A stretch of DNA of 10,226 nt from an uncultured bacterium (GCA_903834855.1 CAILKS010000061.1:1-10226), one strand, 5' to 3'; numbered from the stretch's first letter, positions 1-6,228 are shown. Numbers and translations: made by a program. Notes: a model not told the origin generated them from the sequence alone.

Positions 1-771
1 GTGTTGTCCTCCAGTGCATCCAAAACTAATAGTTAATCCCTCGAAATCCCTTTTTATATAATCTTCCACAGAAATATCTACCATCCCAAAAACATGCTGT
101 AGGAAAGTTGGCATTGATGTTTTATGCAGTAAATACTCTTTTACTTCTTTAGCTGTCCCTCTAACTACTTCTTCATGCATTTTTGTAAGTTCACGAGCAA
201 TTACCACTTGTCTGGGCTTGGTATTGGCTAATGACTGAAGGCTAACAGCTAACGCCTGTAATGTCTTTTCTATTCTATGAACTGATTCATAAAAAACAGA
301 AGTCATCCCACTTTCACTAATTGTTTTAAATAAAGTTTCTCTGCCTTTTTTATGTGGCATAAATCCATAAAATGTAAAATTAGCAGATGAAATACCGGAT
401 GATGCAAGTGCCGTTATTAAAGCAGAAGCTCCGGGAAGAGACACAACCGAAACATCTGGCAATTCATTTCTTACACGATCAACAAGTAAAACTCCAGGGT
501 CAGAAATAGTTGGAGTGCCAGCATCGGAAACGAGAGCAATAGATTTTCCTTCTTCTAATAAAGCTAAAGATTTCTCAATATTTTTAATTCCAGTTTGTGC
601 ATAAAAAATACTTGTTGGTGTAGTGATATCATATTCTTTAAAAAGTCTCTGTGTAACAGACGTATTTTCACACAAAACTAAATCCACTTCTTTTAAAACA
701 CGAATAGCTCGAAGAGTCATGTCTTCGAGATTACCAATTGGCGTAGGGATAATATAAAGTGTACCTTTCAT
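1..771 (-). CDS. rsmI: 16S rRNA (cytidine-1402-2'-O)-methyltransferase RsmI, fused in frame to a RapZ C-terminal-like segment (3' end beyond window)
   Basis: The frame is open for 257 codons from ATG at 771 to base 1 and continues outside the window. Residues 1-205 are a recognisable RsmI (TP-methylase fold, SAM-dependent), which 2'-O-methylates C1402 in the decoding centre of 16S rRNA. Visible motifs are TPIGNLED (10-17), SDAGTPTISDPG (82-93), LPGASALITAL (112-122), YESVHRI (161-167) and RELTKMHEE (193-201). CENTS at 34-38 replaces the usual EDTR. After about residue 207 the expected last strand (GE-hydrophobic) is missing. Residues 208-257 instead resemble the second half of the RapZ C-terminal domain, ending in FGCTGGQH (250-257), a signature normally continued by RSVY. 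The first half of that domain (DCR...NP) is absent. A -10 box lies 7 nt before the start and no SD site is seen, so the mRNA may be leaderless. The RsmI call is firm; the fusion rests on motif recognition and could be an assembly join. Confidence 0.9.
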   Translation of the reverse strand, partial: MKGTLYIIPTPIGNLEDMTLRAIRVLKEVDLVLCENTSVTQRLFKEYDITTPTSIFYAQTGIKNIEKSLALLEEGKSIALVSDAGTPTISDPGVLLVDRVRNELPDVSVVSLPGASALITALASSGISSANFTFYGFMPHKKGRETLFKTISESGMTSVFYESVHRIEKTLQALAVSLQSLANTKPRQVVIARELTKMHEEVVRGTAKEVKEYLLHKTSMPTFLQHVFGMVDISVEDYIKRDFEGLTISFGCTGGQH

Positions 772-778
772 AAATTAA

Positions 779-788
779 ATACTAACAT
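779..788 (-). promoter_or_regulatory. rsmI promoter, extended -10
   Basis: On the minus strand TGTTAGTAT occupies 787-779; its -10 hexamer TAGTAT (784-779) ends 7 nt before the ATG at 771. Transcription would therefore start at or next to the start codon. The T-rich tract just upstream also serves as the tail of the hairpin at 800-833. Confidence 0.6.
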
Positions 789-789
789 A

Positions 790-833
790 AAAAAGAAATG
801 GGCGAAGGTTCACGTAAACGTGAACCTTCGCCC
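790..833 (-). terminator. Perfect 16-bp hairpin, terminator of the 118-aa gene
   Basis: The 16-nt arm GGGCGAAGGTTCACGT (800-815) is followed by a 2-nt loop and its exact complement (818-833). Read on the minus strand the hairpin is followed by ATTTCTTTTTT, which fits an intrinsic terminator for the gene ending at 855. It directly abuts the rsmI promoter. Confidence 0.75.
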
Positions 834-854
834 AATCGCACATGGCCGTAGACC

Positions 855-1211
855 CTAGACCGAATCTGGATCCGTGACCAACTTGAACTGATCGCGTGGG
901 AAGTGAAGATCAACCAGTCCTGGACAATTGATGGCAATCACATCGAAACAGTAGTTACCATTGAGAGCCTCCAGAAAGTGTTTAGGTTTTTCATCGTGAC
1001 GATCTTCCAAGACCGAAACACCTTTTTCCAGCTCATGAATAATGCTGGGTCTGAAAGGTTGTACATATTTGTGCCAGACGCCTTCGCGATACTTGGCACA
1101 ATAGACTGGATTTTTGGGTGATTTCAGTTTCACCGTCAATCCAAGCCAATCAACCTTCTTCACTTCGGGTTTTTGAACGGTGCCCAAACCGTTTTGTACT
1201 TGGGTTTGCAT
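855..1211 (-). CDS. Orphan 118-aa protein with a strong Shine-Dalgarno site
   Basis: I do not recognise this family. The frame extends upstream to 1265, but the start is set at ATG 1211 (MQTQVQNGLG) because AAAGGAGGG lies 7 nt before it and a good promoter at 1237-1265 puts the likely +1 inside the longer version. The protein is soluble-looking, with no signal peptide or membrane segment. It has a KPEVKKVDWLGLTVKLKSP stretch near the N-terminus and Cys residues in VYCAKY, NYCFD and NCPG. The C-terminus is acidic (TDPDSV). Base composition is unlike the neighbours: 32 of 60 bases at 861-920 are G or C, against 17 of 60 at 7141-7200. It has its own promoter, SD site and terminator, so it is a monocistronic unit. 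Recent acquisition or high expression are possible explanations. No function is proposed. Confidence 0.7.
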   Translation of the reverse strand: MQTQVQNGLGTVQKPEVKKVDWLGLTVKLKSPKNPVYCAKYREGVWHKYVQPFRPSIIHELEKGVSVLEDRHDEKPKHFLEALNGNYCFDVIAINCPGLVDLHFPRDQFKLVTDPDSV

Positions 1212-1218
1212 TGCAAAT

Positions 1219-1227
1219 CCCTCCTTT
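1219..1227 (-). promoter_or_regulatory. Strong Shine-Dalgarno site of the 118-aa gene
   Basis: The minus strand reads AAAGGAGGG (1227-1219), 7 nt before ATG 1211. It decides the start codon. It stands out because most genes in the window show no SD site and the local 16S shows no matching CCTCC. Confidence 0.75.
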
Positions 1228-1236
1228 CTGTGAATT

Positions 1237-1265
1237 ACCCTAACATTAAAAATGGATACTGTCAA
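1237..1265 (-). promoter_or_regulatory. Promoter of the 118-aa gene (TTGACA-17-TAGGGT)
   Basis: A consensus -35 TTGACA (1265-1260), a 17-nt spacer and an extended -10 TGTTAGGGT, with hexamer TAGGGT at 1242-1237. The predicted start near 1230 gives a short leader of about 20 nt that contains the SD site. Confidence 0.7.
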
Positions 1266-1290
1266 TCTTCGTCAAATTATCAAATGAGAA

Positions 1291-1311
1291 AGGCGCCGCG
1301 TAGCGGCGCCT
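1291..1311 (-). terminator. GC-rich 9-bp hairpin after the 115-aa gene
   Basis: Arms AGGCGCCGC (1291-1299) and GCGGCGCCT (1303-1311) enclose a 3-nt loop. On the minus strand it is followed by TTCTCATTTG, a poor T-tract, so it is a weak terminator candidate or a palindromic repeat. It separates the 115-aa gene from the promoter of the 118-aa gene. Confidence 0.45.
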
Positions 1312-1330
1312 ACCAAAACAGAAAAAATTT

Positions 1331-1678
1331 TTAGTGTTTGGATTTTGTTTTTGGCAAAGGTTTTGACTTAAGCATTTCAAGCTTTGGTCTTTCTGATTGA
1401 GGTATACCCCAAGTCAAACAGGCCTGCATTCTTAAGTTAATAACTGTCTCAGAAATAACCAGTTGATAAACATAATGCCCATCTGATATTTCTTTTGACA
1501 TAGTCACTTTAGCCTCAAGACCAAATTCAGGAACTGGAACTAGTCCACCAGTTAAGCTGGCATTGAATAGTGCCATATTCGTGAAAGTCTTATCCTCCGG
1601 TATTGGACAATGTGTCCCCGGTGCTACTGTTGGTGACTTTCGTCGCCCAAGCTTTCCGGTTGTAATTTCTTTAATCAA
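1331..1678 (-). CDS. Orphan 115-aa protein, TTG start with Shine-Dalgarno site
   Basis: I do not recognise this family. The start is TTG at 1678, chosen because AAGGAGA ends 5 nt upstream and the first in-frame ATG is 35 codons further in. The N-terminus is basic (MIKEITTGKLGRRKSP), a Pro-rich stretch follows with THCPIPEDK near residues 22-30, then ASLTGGLVPVPEFGLEAKV. The C-terminus is strongly basic (KSKPLPKTKSKH). No signal peptide or membrane helix is visible. Upstream lies a long leader with a hairpin at 1711-1736. Like the next gene on the strand, it has an SD site and appears separately transcribed, with a GC-rich hairpin after it at 1291-1311. The two may share an origin, but they have no obvious sequence similarity. 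Function unknown. Confidence 0.6.
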   Translation of the reverse strand: MIKEITTGKLGRRKSPTVAPGTHCPIPEDKTFTNMALFNASLTGGLVPVPEFGLEAKVTMSKEISDGHYVYQLVISETVINLRMQACLTWGIPQSERPKLEMLKSKPLPKTKSKH

Positions 1679-1683
1679 AATAG

Positions 1684-1690
1684 TCTCCTT
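1684..1690 (-). promoter_or_regulatory. Shine-Dalgarno site deciding the TTG start of the 115-aa gene
   Basis: AAGGAGA on the minus strand (1690-1684), 5 nt before TTG 1678. It supports a non-ATG start that would otherwise look weak. Confidence 0.65.
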
Positions 1691-1710
1691 GTTTTTTTGA
1701 AAGAAAAAGT

Positions 1711-1736
1711 TCGCACTAGAACAATTTCCAGTGCGA
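1711..1736 (-). other. Leader hairpin upstream of the 115-aa gene
   Basis: TCGCACT (1711-1717) is complementary to AGTGCGA (1730-1736) with a 12-nt loop. It falls between the AT-rich likely promoter region (TATTAT/TATATAA around 1741-1752 on the minus strand) and the SD site, so it would be in the 5' leader. A regulatory role is only a guess. Confidence 0.4.
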
Positions 1737-1766
1737 TACTTTTATATAATAACACGAAAACACGAT

Positions 1767-1823
1767 TTTTGCAAATTATTATTTTACATAGGGGTACCCT
1801 ATGTAAAAGAATAATTTGCAAAA
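1767..1823. repeat. 57-bp near-perfect palindrome
   Basis: Two 27-nt arms (1767-1793 and 1797-1823) surround a 3-nt loop GTA. They match in reverse complement at 26 of 27 positions, the exception being A1781 opposite G1809. It lies between the end of murB and the leader of the 115-aa gene. No T-tract continues beyond the stem, so a simple terminator is not the best reading. A protein-binding palindrome or mobile palindromic repeat are alternatives. Confidence 0.8.
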
Positions 1824-1837
1824 GTCAGTCCATAAAG

Positions 1838-1859
1838 CCTGCCTCGCCGGCAAGGCGGG
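1838..1859 (-). terminator. GC-rich hairpin, weak candidate terminator of murB
   Basis: CCTGCCT (1838-1844) pairs with AAGGCGGG (1852-1859), allowing one G-T pair. On the minus strand it comes about 45 nt after the murB stop and is followed by CTTTATG, only a short T-run. It may instead be a dispersed GC-rich palindrome. Confidence 0.4.
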
Positions 1860-1903
1860 TTGAAAGTCTATCAAGTTTTTAAAGTAGATACAGATACAAA
1901 ATA

Positions 1904-2908
1904 CTAACTTATAAAATTCACTTCCCTTTCTAATTTTATACCAGTTTTTTCTTCTATTTTTCTTTGTATTTCTGAAGCAAAAGCATTTATTTCATCCGCT
2001 GTCGCGTTGCCATAATTTACGATTACAAGGGGCTGTTTTTCCCAAGTACCTATATCTCCCACTTTTAGCCCTTTAGCCTCTGCTACGTGCTCTATAAGCC
2101 ATGCAGAAGGCACTTTATAACCCCCAACGACCTCATTAACTGGTATATTTGGATAATTCACTTTTAAGGCTTCCAGAGCCTCTTTTGTAATAACAATATT
2201 CTTGAAAAATGAACCTGTATTTGGAAACTTTTTCCAGTCTGGTAATTTTGCAAGACGGGTTGCAGTAACTAAATCACGCACATCTTTTGGAGTTAGGTTT
2301 TCCTTACCAACTAATGTATCGAGTGGCTTATAACCAAGTGTTGGTTTAAATTCTTTTGTTAAATTTAAAGTAATAGAAACTATTATATATTTCCCCGGAT
2401 TATGTTTGAAAAAAGAATCACGATATCCAAAATTACATTCATCATTTAGTAAATCTTTAAATAGATTTTCTTCTATATCGAAAACTCTAGATGAAACAAA
2501 AGTATCTTTTAATTCAGATCCATAAGCTCCAACATTTTGTACTGGTGCGGCGCCAGTGCTCCCAGGAATACGTGAAAGATTTTCTATTCCCCACAAACCT
2601 TGATCAACAGAATATTGTATAACATCATCGAAGGATTCACCGGAAGCGGCCTGTAGCAGGTAGCTTGTAGCTCGTAGCAAATTACATTCAATTCCTTTAA
2701 AGTCGGGTTTTATAAATAAATATTTTGAAAGATCTTCTGCAAAATAGGTGTTGGTACCTTGTCCGAGTATATGCACGCGAAGGCCGGAGGCCTTCGCGTG
2801 CATCACTGCCTCTTTCAACTCCTCTTCACTTTTTACTACGACCAAATCCCCCTCCCCGCCAACGCGAATAGAAGAACATTCTTTCATTGAGACCTTTTTA
2901 ATTTCCAT
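1904..2908 (-). CDS. murB: UDP-N-acetylenolpyruvoylglucosamine reductase MurB
   Basis: MurB is the FAD- and NADPH-dependent cytoplasmic enzyme that reduces UDP-GlcNAc-enolpyruvate to UDP-MurNAc in peptidoglycan synthesis. The 334-aa frame is close to the E. coli length and is of the type I (E. coli-like) kind. Motifs: SIRVGG (13-18), FAD-binding GQGTNTYF (49-56), IPGSTGAAPVQNVGAYG (114-130), GYRDSFFK (161-168, with the substrate Arg at 163), PNTGSFFKN (229-237, catalytic Ser233), SAWLIE (268-273) and LEREVNFI (326-333, catalytic Glu329). All key residues are present. A -10 box TAGTAT ends 6 nt before the ATG and there is no SD site, so the mRNA is probably leaderless. Two odd stretches lie inside the frame: a 33-nt palindrome (codons 36-46) and four tandem 7-mers (around codons 77-86). 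Confidence 0.97.
   Translation of the reverse strand: MEIKKVSMKECSSIRVGGEGDLVVVKSEEELKEAVMHAKASGLRVHILGQGTNTYFAEDLSKYLFIKPDFKGIECNLLRATSYLLQAASGESFDDVIQYSVDQGLWGIENLSRIPGSTGAAPVQNVGAYGSELKDTFVSSRVFDIEENLFKDLLNDECNFGYRDSFFKHNPGKYIIVSITLNLTKEFKPTLGYKPLDTLVGKENLTPKDVRDLVTATRLAKLPDWKKFPNTGSFFKNIVITKEALEALKVNYPNIPVNEVVGGYKVPSAWLIEHVAEAKGLKVGDIGTWEKQPLVIVNYGNATADEINAFASEIQRKIEEKTGIKLEREVNFIS
2653..2680 (-). repeat. Four tandem GTAGCNN 7-mers inside murB
   Basis: Plus-strand units are GTAGCAG (2653), GTAGCTT (2660), GTAGCTC (2667) and GTAGCAA (2674), with an exact 7-nt period. They encode roughly the segment LLRATSYLLQ, before the ASGESFDDV motif. The 7-nt period matches the degenerate arrays between genes elsewhere in the window. 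Confidence 0.8.
2771..2803. repeat. 33-nt GC-rich perfect palindrome inside murB
   Basis: Arms of 15 nt, ATGCACGCGAAGGCC (2771-2785) and its exact complement (2789-2803), around loop GGA. On the minus strand it codes for residues 36-46 (MHAKASGLRVH) just before the FAD-binding GQGTN. The encoded protein fits the MurB family, so the palindrome is carried in codon choice. Confidence 0.85.
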
Positions 2909-2914
2909 TAACTA

Positions 2915-2923
2915 ATACTAGCA
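2915..2923 (-). promoter_or_regulatory. murB promoter, extended -10
   Basis: The minus strand reads TGCTAGTAT, with hexamer TAGTAT at 2920-2915, exactly 6 nt before ATG 2908. No clear -35 is seen. Transcription is predicted to begin at the start codon. Confidence 0.6.
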
Positions 2924-2986
2924 AAAGAAAACGAGTTTGGGTATAAATATATGTAAACTACAGCACTTCCTAATTCACTGTTTTTA

Positions 2987-2995
2987 TGTTAGTAT
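2987..2995 (+). promoter_or_regulatory. tRNA-Ile promoter, extended -10
   Basis: TGTTAGTAT at 2987-2995 (hexamer TAGTAT 2990-2995), about 37 nt before the tRNA 5' end. No convincing -35 box is visible. Confidence 0.5.
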
Positions 2996-3031
2996 ATTTT
3001 GACTGGAAAAGGAGAAATCCTTAAGTAAAAC

Positions 3032-3104
3032 GCGCGGTTAGCTCAGCTGGTAGAGCACTCGACTGATACTCGAGCGGTCCATGGTTCGAATCCATGACCG
3101 CGCA
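3032..3104 (+). tRNA. tRNA-Ile(GAT)
   Basis: A complete cloverleaf can be drawn. The acceptor stem GCGCGGT (3032-3038) pairs with ACCGCGC (3097-3103), and A3104 is the discriminator. The D stem is GCTC/GAGC, and the anticodon stem CTCGA/TCGAG holds loop CTGATAC with anticodon GAT at 3065-3067. A 5-nt variable loop and T stem CATGG/CCATG with loop TTCGAAT complete it. The gene does not encode CCA (the next bases are CAA), so CCA must be added by a nucleotidyltransferase. It stands alone, is not part of the rRNA unit, and has its own strong terminator immediately downstream. Confidence 0.96.
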
Positions 3105-3105
3105 C

Positions 3106-3154
3106 AAAATAATAAATACCCGTCTTGTAATCCAAGATGGGTATTTATTATTTT
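3106..3154 (+). terminator. Terminator of tRNA-Ile, 22-bp hairpin
   Basis: A 22-nt arm (3106-3127, starting AAAATAATAAATACCC) pairs with 3133-3154 with a single G-T wobble and a 5-nt loop, ending in TTTT. It begins one base after the tRNA. Confidence 0.8.
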
Positions 3155-3167
3155 GCAAGCATTAGAA

Positions 3168-3189
3168 GCAAGTGACCTGCGTCACTTGC
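3168..3189. repeat. Short perfect hairpin GCAAGTGAC / GTCACTTGC
   Basis: Nine-bp perfect arms around loop CTGC, without a T-tract. It sits between the tRNA terminator and the larger palindrome that carries the tRNA-like tail. Confidence 0.55.
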
Positions 3190-3190
3190 G

Positions 3191-3267
3191 ATGGATTCGA
3201 ATACGGGGTCGCGAAACTACTTCGAGCATAGCGAGGTAGTTTTGTGACCGAATCCATGACCGCGCAC
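3191..3267. repeat. Palindromic element carrying a copy of the tRNA-Ile 3' end
   Basis: ATGGATTCG (3191-3199) pairs with CGAATCCAT (3249-3257). Inside, an 18-nt arm (3207-3224) pairs with 3232-3249 with three positions readable as G-T wobbles. The right side continues as CGAATCCATGACCGCGCAC (3249-3267), an exact 19-nt copy of the tRNA 3' end at 3087-3105. The left side, ATGGATTCGAA, is the complement of the tRNA T-arm. No second tRNA can be folded here. It could be an attachment-site-like duplication or a tRNA-derived palindromic repeat. Confidence 0.75.
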
Positions 3268-3275
3268 CTAAAACG

Positions 3276-3300
3276 AAAAAACACCTAAAGGGTGTTTTTT
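3276..3300. terminator. Bidirectional terminator between tRNA side and the 127-aa gene
   Basis: AAAAAACACC (3276-3285) and GGTGTTTTTT (3291-3300) with a 5-nt loop. A-tract and T-tract flank the stem, so it can work on both strands. It lies 6 nt after the stop of the minus-strand gene at 3307. Confidence 0.8.
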
Positions 3301-3306
3301 GTTAAT

Positions 3307-3690
3307 TTATTTACTTGATTCGTACAATTCTTGGATTTGAGAAATCTTTATTTTCATATCTGGACTAAATACTTTTATGTTATTTTCTTTTATTATTTTC
3401 TCTAAACGATACCAACCTTCAGAGGAAAGTATATTTTCATTAGCTGTTGTTTCTACGGCAGGAACTGAATCTAATTTTTTCTGATCCATTTCATTTAATA
3501 AATCGCGAAGTGATTCCATATTACTTTCTTTAGATAAATCTTTTTCTAAGATTTTATCCATAGTAGCAACCCCTGCAGCTACAGCTCCTAATCCAAATAA
3601 TGCTCTTAAAATAGACCTTCTTTTTATCCCAGGAACAGGTGCCTGTTCTTGTGATGGCTCAAACAGTTTTGGTGTTTCATTAAAATTCAT
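3307..3690 (-). CDS. Orphan 127-aa exported or membrane-anchored protein
   Basis: Family not recognised. The start is placed at ATG 3690 (MNFNETPKLF); a TTG two codons upstream is less likely because a -10 box TATACT ends 8 nt before the ATG. Residues 23-42 (IKRRSILRALFGLGAVAAGV) form a basic twin-Arg stretch followed by a hydrophobic Ala/Gly-rich segment, like a Tat or Sec signal or an N-terminal anchor. The remainder is charged and likely helical, including ESLRDLLNEMDQKKLDS, and ends in KIKISQIQELYESSK. The 46-aa gene lies just upstream, 21 nt away, but each has its own -10 box. The twin-Arg reading is tentative, since many reduced Patescibacteria are not known for Tat export. Confidence 0.75.
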   Translation of the reverse strand: MNFNETPKLFEPSQEQAPVPGIKRRSILRALFGLGAVAAGVATMDKILEKDLSKESNMESLRDLLNEMDQKKLDSVPAVETTANENILSSEGWYRLEKIIKENNIKVFSPDMKIKISQIQELYESSK

Positions 3691-3698
3691 ATGCAAAT

Positions 3699-3706
3699 AG
3701 TATATC
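3699..3706 (-). promoter_or_regulatory. -10 box of the 127-aa gene
   Basis: TATACT (3704-3699) with a preceding TGA, 8 nt before ATG 3690. It overlaps the space just after the 46-aa gene and predicts a leaderless or nearly leaderless mRNA. Confidence 0.5.
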
Positions 3707-3711
3707 AGAAA

Positions 3712-3852
3712 TTATCTTACATAATCTACATGAACCAATCTAGGATCTTCATTACCCCAGAATTCTTCTAATTTCTTTTTACGTAAAATTTTCCTTGCTT
3801 TAGGTTTCTTTTCAAGATTTTCTATCGATTGCGGTTGTTCCATCCTATTCAT
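3712..3852 (-). CDS. Orphan 46-aa basic protein
   Basis: A short frame from ATG 3852 to TAA at 3712, too short for many ORF lists. The protein starts MNRMEQPQSIENLEKKP, continues with a Lys/Arg-rich stretch (KARKILRKKKLEEF) and ends WGNEDPRLVHVDYVR. A -10 box TAAACT in a TG-extended context ends exactly 6 nt before the ATG, the spacing seen for murB, dsbB and hicB, which supports this as a real start. A second Met four codons in is possible. It lies downstream of the 16S terminator on the same strand. The basic segment could bind nucleic acid, but no function can be assigned. Confidence 0.6.
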   Translation of the reverse strand: MNRMEQPQSIENLEKKPKARKILRKKKLEEFWGNEDPRLVHVDYVR

Positions 3853-3858
3853 GTTTCA

Positions 3859-3867
3859 AGTTTAGCA
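3859..3867 (-). promoter_or_regulatory. -10 box of the 46-aa gene
   Basis: The minus strand reads TGCTAAACT with hexamer TAAACT at 3864-3859, 6 nt before ATG 3852. Confidence 0.5.
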
Positions 3868-3872
3868 TAAAA

Positions 3873-3891
3873 CAAAAATCCCCTCTCGGGG
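3873..3891 (-). terminator. Terminator of the 16S rRNA transcription unit
   Basis: On the minus strand CCCC (3891-3888), loop GAGA, GGGG (3883-3880), then ATTTTTG. It lies about 95 nt beyond the 3' half of the 16S processing stem, with no tRNA, 23S or 5S gene in between. Confidence 0.65.
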
Positions 3892-3908
3892 TTATGGGGC
3901 AGAATAAA

Positions 3909-3936
3909 GACTTTAGACATTAGATTTTAGATATAT
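3909..3936. repeat. Degenerate 7-nt repeat downstream of 16S
   Basis: Four consecutive units with a 7-nt period: GACTTTA (3909), GACATTA (3916), GATTTTA (3923) and GATATAT (3930). It is related in period and in the TTA core to the array at 6053-6208 on the other side of the 16S unit. Confidence 0.6.
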
Positions 3937-3985
3937 ACAAAATACACAAAAAACATACAAAAAGTACGTTGGAATTTTAATTTTT

Positions 3986-4039
3986 ATAAACATTACACAT
4001 AGCATTAGCCAAACTTTTACCTTTCTTTTGTCACACTCT
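3986..4039 (-). other. 3' half of the pre-16S processing stem
   Basis: Two blocks pair perfectly with the other side of the 16S gene. TTTCTTTTGTCACACTCT (4022-4039) complements 5817-5834, and ATAAACATTACACATAG (3986-4002) complements 5853-5869. This is the long stem expected to be cut (RNase III type) when 16S is released from its precursor. Confidence 0.85.
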
Positions 4040-4171
4040 AGCGCTTACGCGACTATTGTTACGTTTCGCTGTAACGCGAACTGGTGTTATGGATCACCAA
4101 TTAAGTCCATATCTAAAACTAAATAATCGACAAGATTCGTACACCGTACTAAAACGTATGTAGAACAATTT
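4040..4171 (-). other. Long 16S 3' trailer without an anti-Shine-Dalgarno motif
   Basis: About 130 nt lie between the expected 16S 3' end and the processing stem, much more than the few tens of bases in E. coli. It contains small stems such as GTTAC/GTAAC (around 4058-4075) and AATTCA/TGAAATT at the 16S-proximal edge. No CCTCC occurs on the minus strand anywhere from 4190 down to 3900. I see no coding sequence and no recognisable intron. Confidence 0.55.
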
Positions 4172-5816
<1,645 letters not shown>

Positions 5817-5869
5817 AGAGTGTGACAAAAGAAAAATAAATGCACTAATGCACTATGTGTAATGTTTAT
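5817..5869 (-). other. 5' half of the pre-16S processing stem
   Basis: AGAGTGTGACAAAAGAAA (plus strand 5817-5834) and CTATGTGTAATGTTTAT (5853-5869) are exact complements of the two blocks at 4022-4039 and 3986-4002. The stem begins directly at the predicted 16S 5' end. Confidence 0.85.
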
Positions 5870-5959
5870 GAAGCGTCAATCAATACGATTTTTTACCTAG
5901 AAAATTCTAAAGTAAAATCTATAACTGATAGCTTCTATTGCTTTGATAATGTACCTCTT

Positions 5960-5998
5960 AAAAAAATTATTCTTGCTCTACAAATTGCATAGCAAGAA
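5960..5998 (-). promoter_or_regulatory. Terminator-like hairpin at the start of the 16S leader
   Basis: On the minus strand TTCTTGCT (5998-5991) pairs with AGCAAGAA (5977-5970), followed by TAATTTTTTT (5969-5960). It starts within a few bases of the predicted transcription start. It could act as an attenuator or as a 5' cap-like stem. The stem is only 8 bp and the loop 13 nt, so strength is uncertain. Between 5870 and 5959 no gene, boxA or second promoter is convincing. Confidence 0.5.
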
Positions 5999-6006
5999 GT
6001 AGGACT

Positions 6007-6035
6007 ATTCTATATGATGTAAGGCCTAAAGTCAA
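6007..6035 (-). promoter_or_regulatory. 16S rRNA promoter (TTGACT-17-TAGAAT)
   Basis: -35 TTGACT (6035-6030), a 17-nt spacer and -10 TAGAAT (6012-6007). Predicted start near 6000, giving a leader of about 185 nt before the 16S 5' end. Confidence 0.75.
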
Positions 6036-6052
6036 GGAAGATATCCAGTACG

Positions 6053-6208
6053 TAATTACTGATTACTTTAATTAAAAATATAAGGTCTAATTAACCTAAT
6101 TTCTAAGGTCTAATGAAGCCCAAATTAGTTGTATTATTAGGTCAATTAGACATTAGGCTTTAGACCTTGGGTTTGATATTTTATTAGATTAAATTAAAAT
6201 TAGACCTT
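6053..6208. repeat. Degenerate 7-nt repeat array between the 16S and cmk promoters
   Basis: Units include TAATTAC (6053), TGATTAC (6060), GGTCTAA (6084 and again 6108), GACATTA (6149) and GGCTTTA (6156), mostly in 7- or 9-nt steps. AAGGTCTAAT (6105-6114) and its surroundings pair with GGCTTTAGACCTT (6156-6168), so the array can fold. No ORF is seen in it. It fills the divergent intergenic region. Confidence 0.6.
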
Positions 6209-6228
6209 TAGCTTTTTCTATTTTTCCC

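Noticed and set aside
903..1121. Plus-strand 72-codon frame opposite the 118-aa gene.
   Set aside because: The minus-strand gene has promoter, SD site and terminator; the plus frame has none of these.
1697..1882. Plus-strand 61-codon frame through the 57-bp palindrome.
   Set aside because: It runs across leader hairpins and palindromes and has no promoter or SD site; its residues simply reflect the inverted repeat.
3191..3267. A second tRNA gene.
   Set aside because: Only the T-arm and 3' acceptor strand are copied; no D arm, anticodon arm or 5' acceptor strand can be formed.
3705..3720. TCAGAAATTATCTTA resembles the end of hairpin elements A and B (TCAGAAATTATTTTA).
   Set aside because: Only the ~15-nt edge matches, it overlaps the stop of the 46-aa gene, and neither the inner blocks nor the opposite arm are present. 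Probably chance or a remnant at best.
4040..4171. A group I intron or homing-endonuclease insertion at the 16S 3' end.
   Set aside because: The segment is only ~130 nt, has no ORF and no recognisable intron core, and no downstream exon with CCTCC is present.
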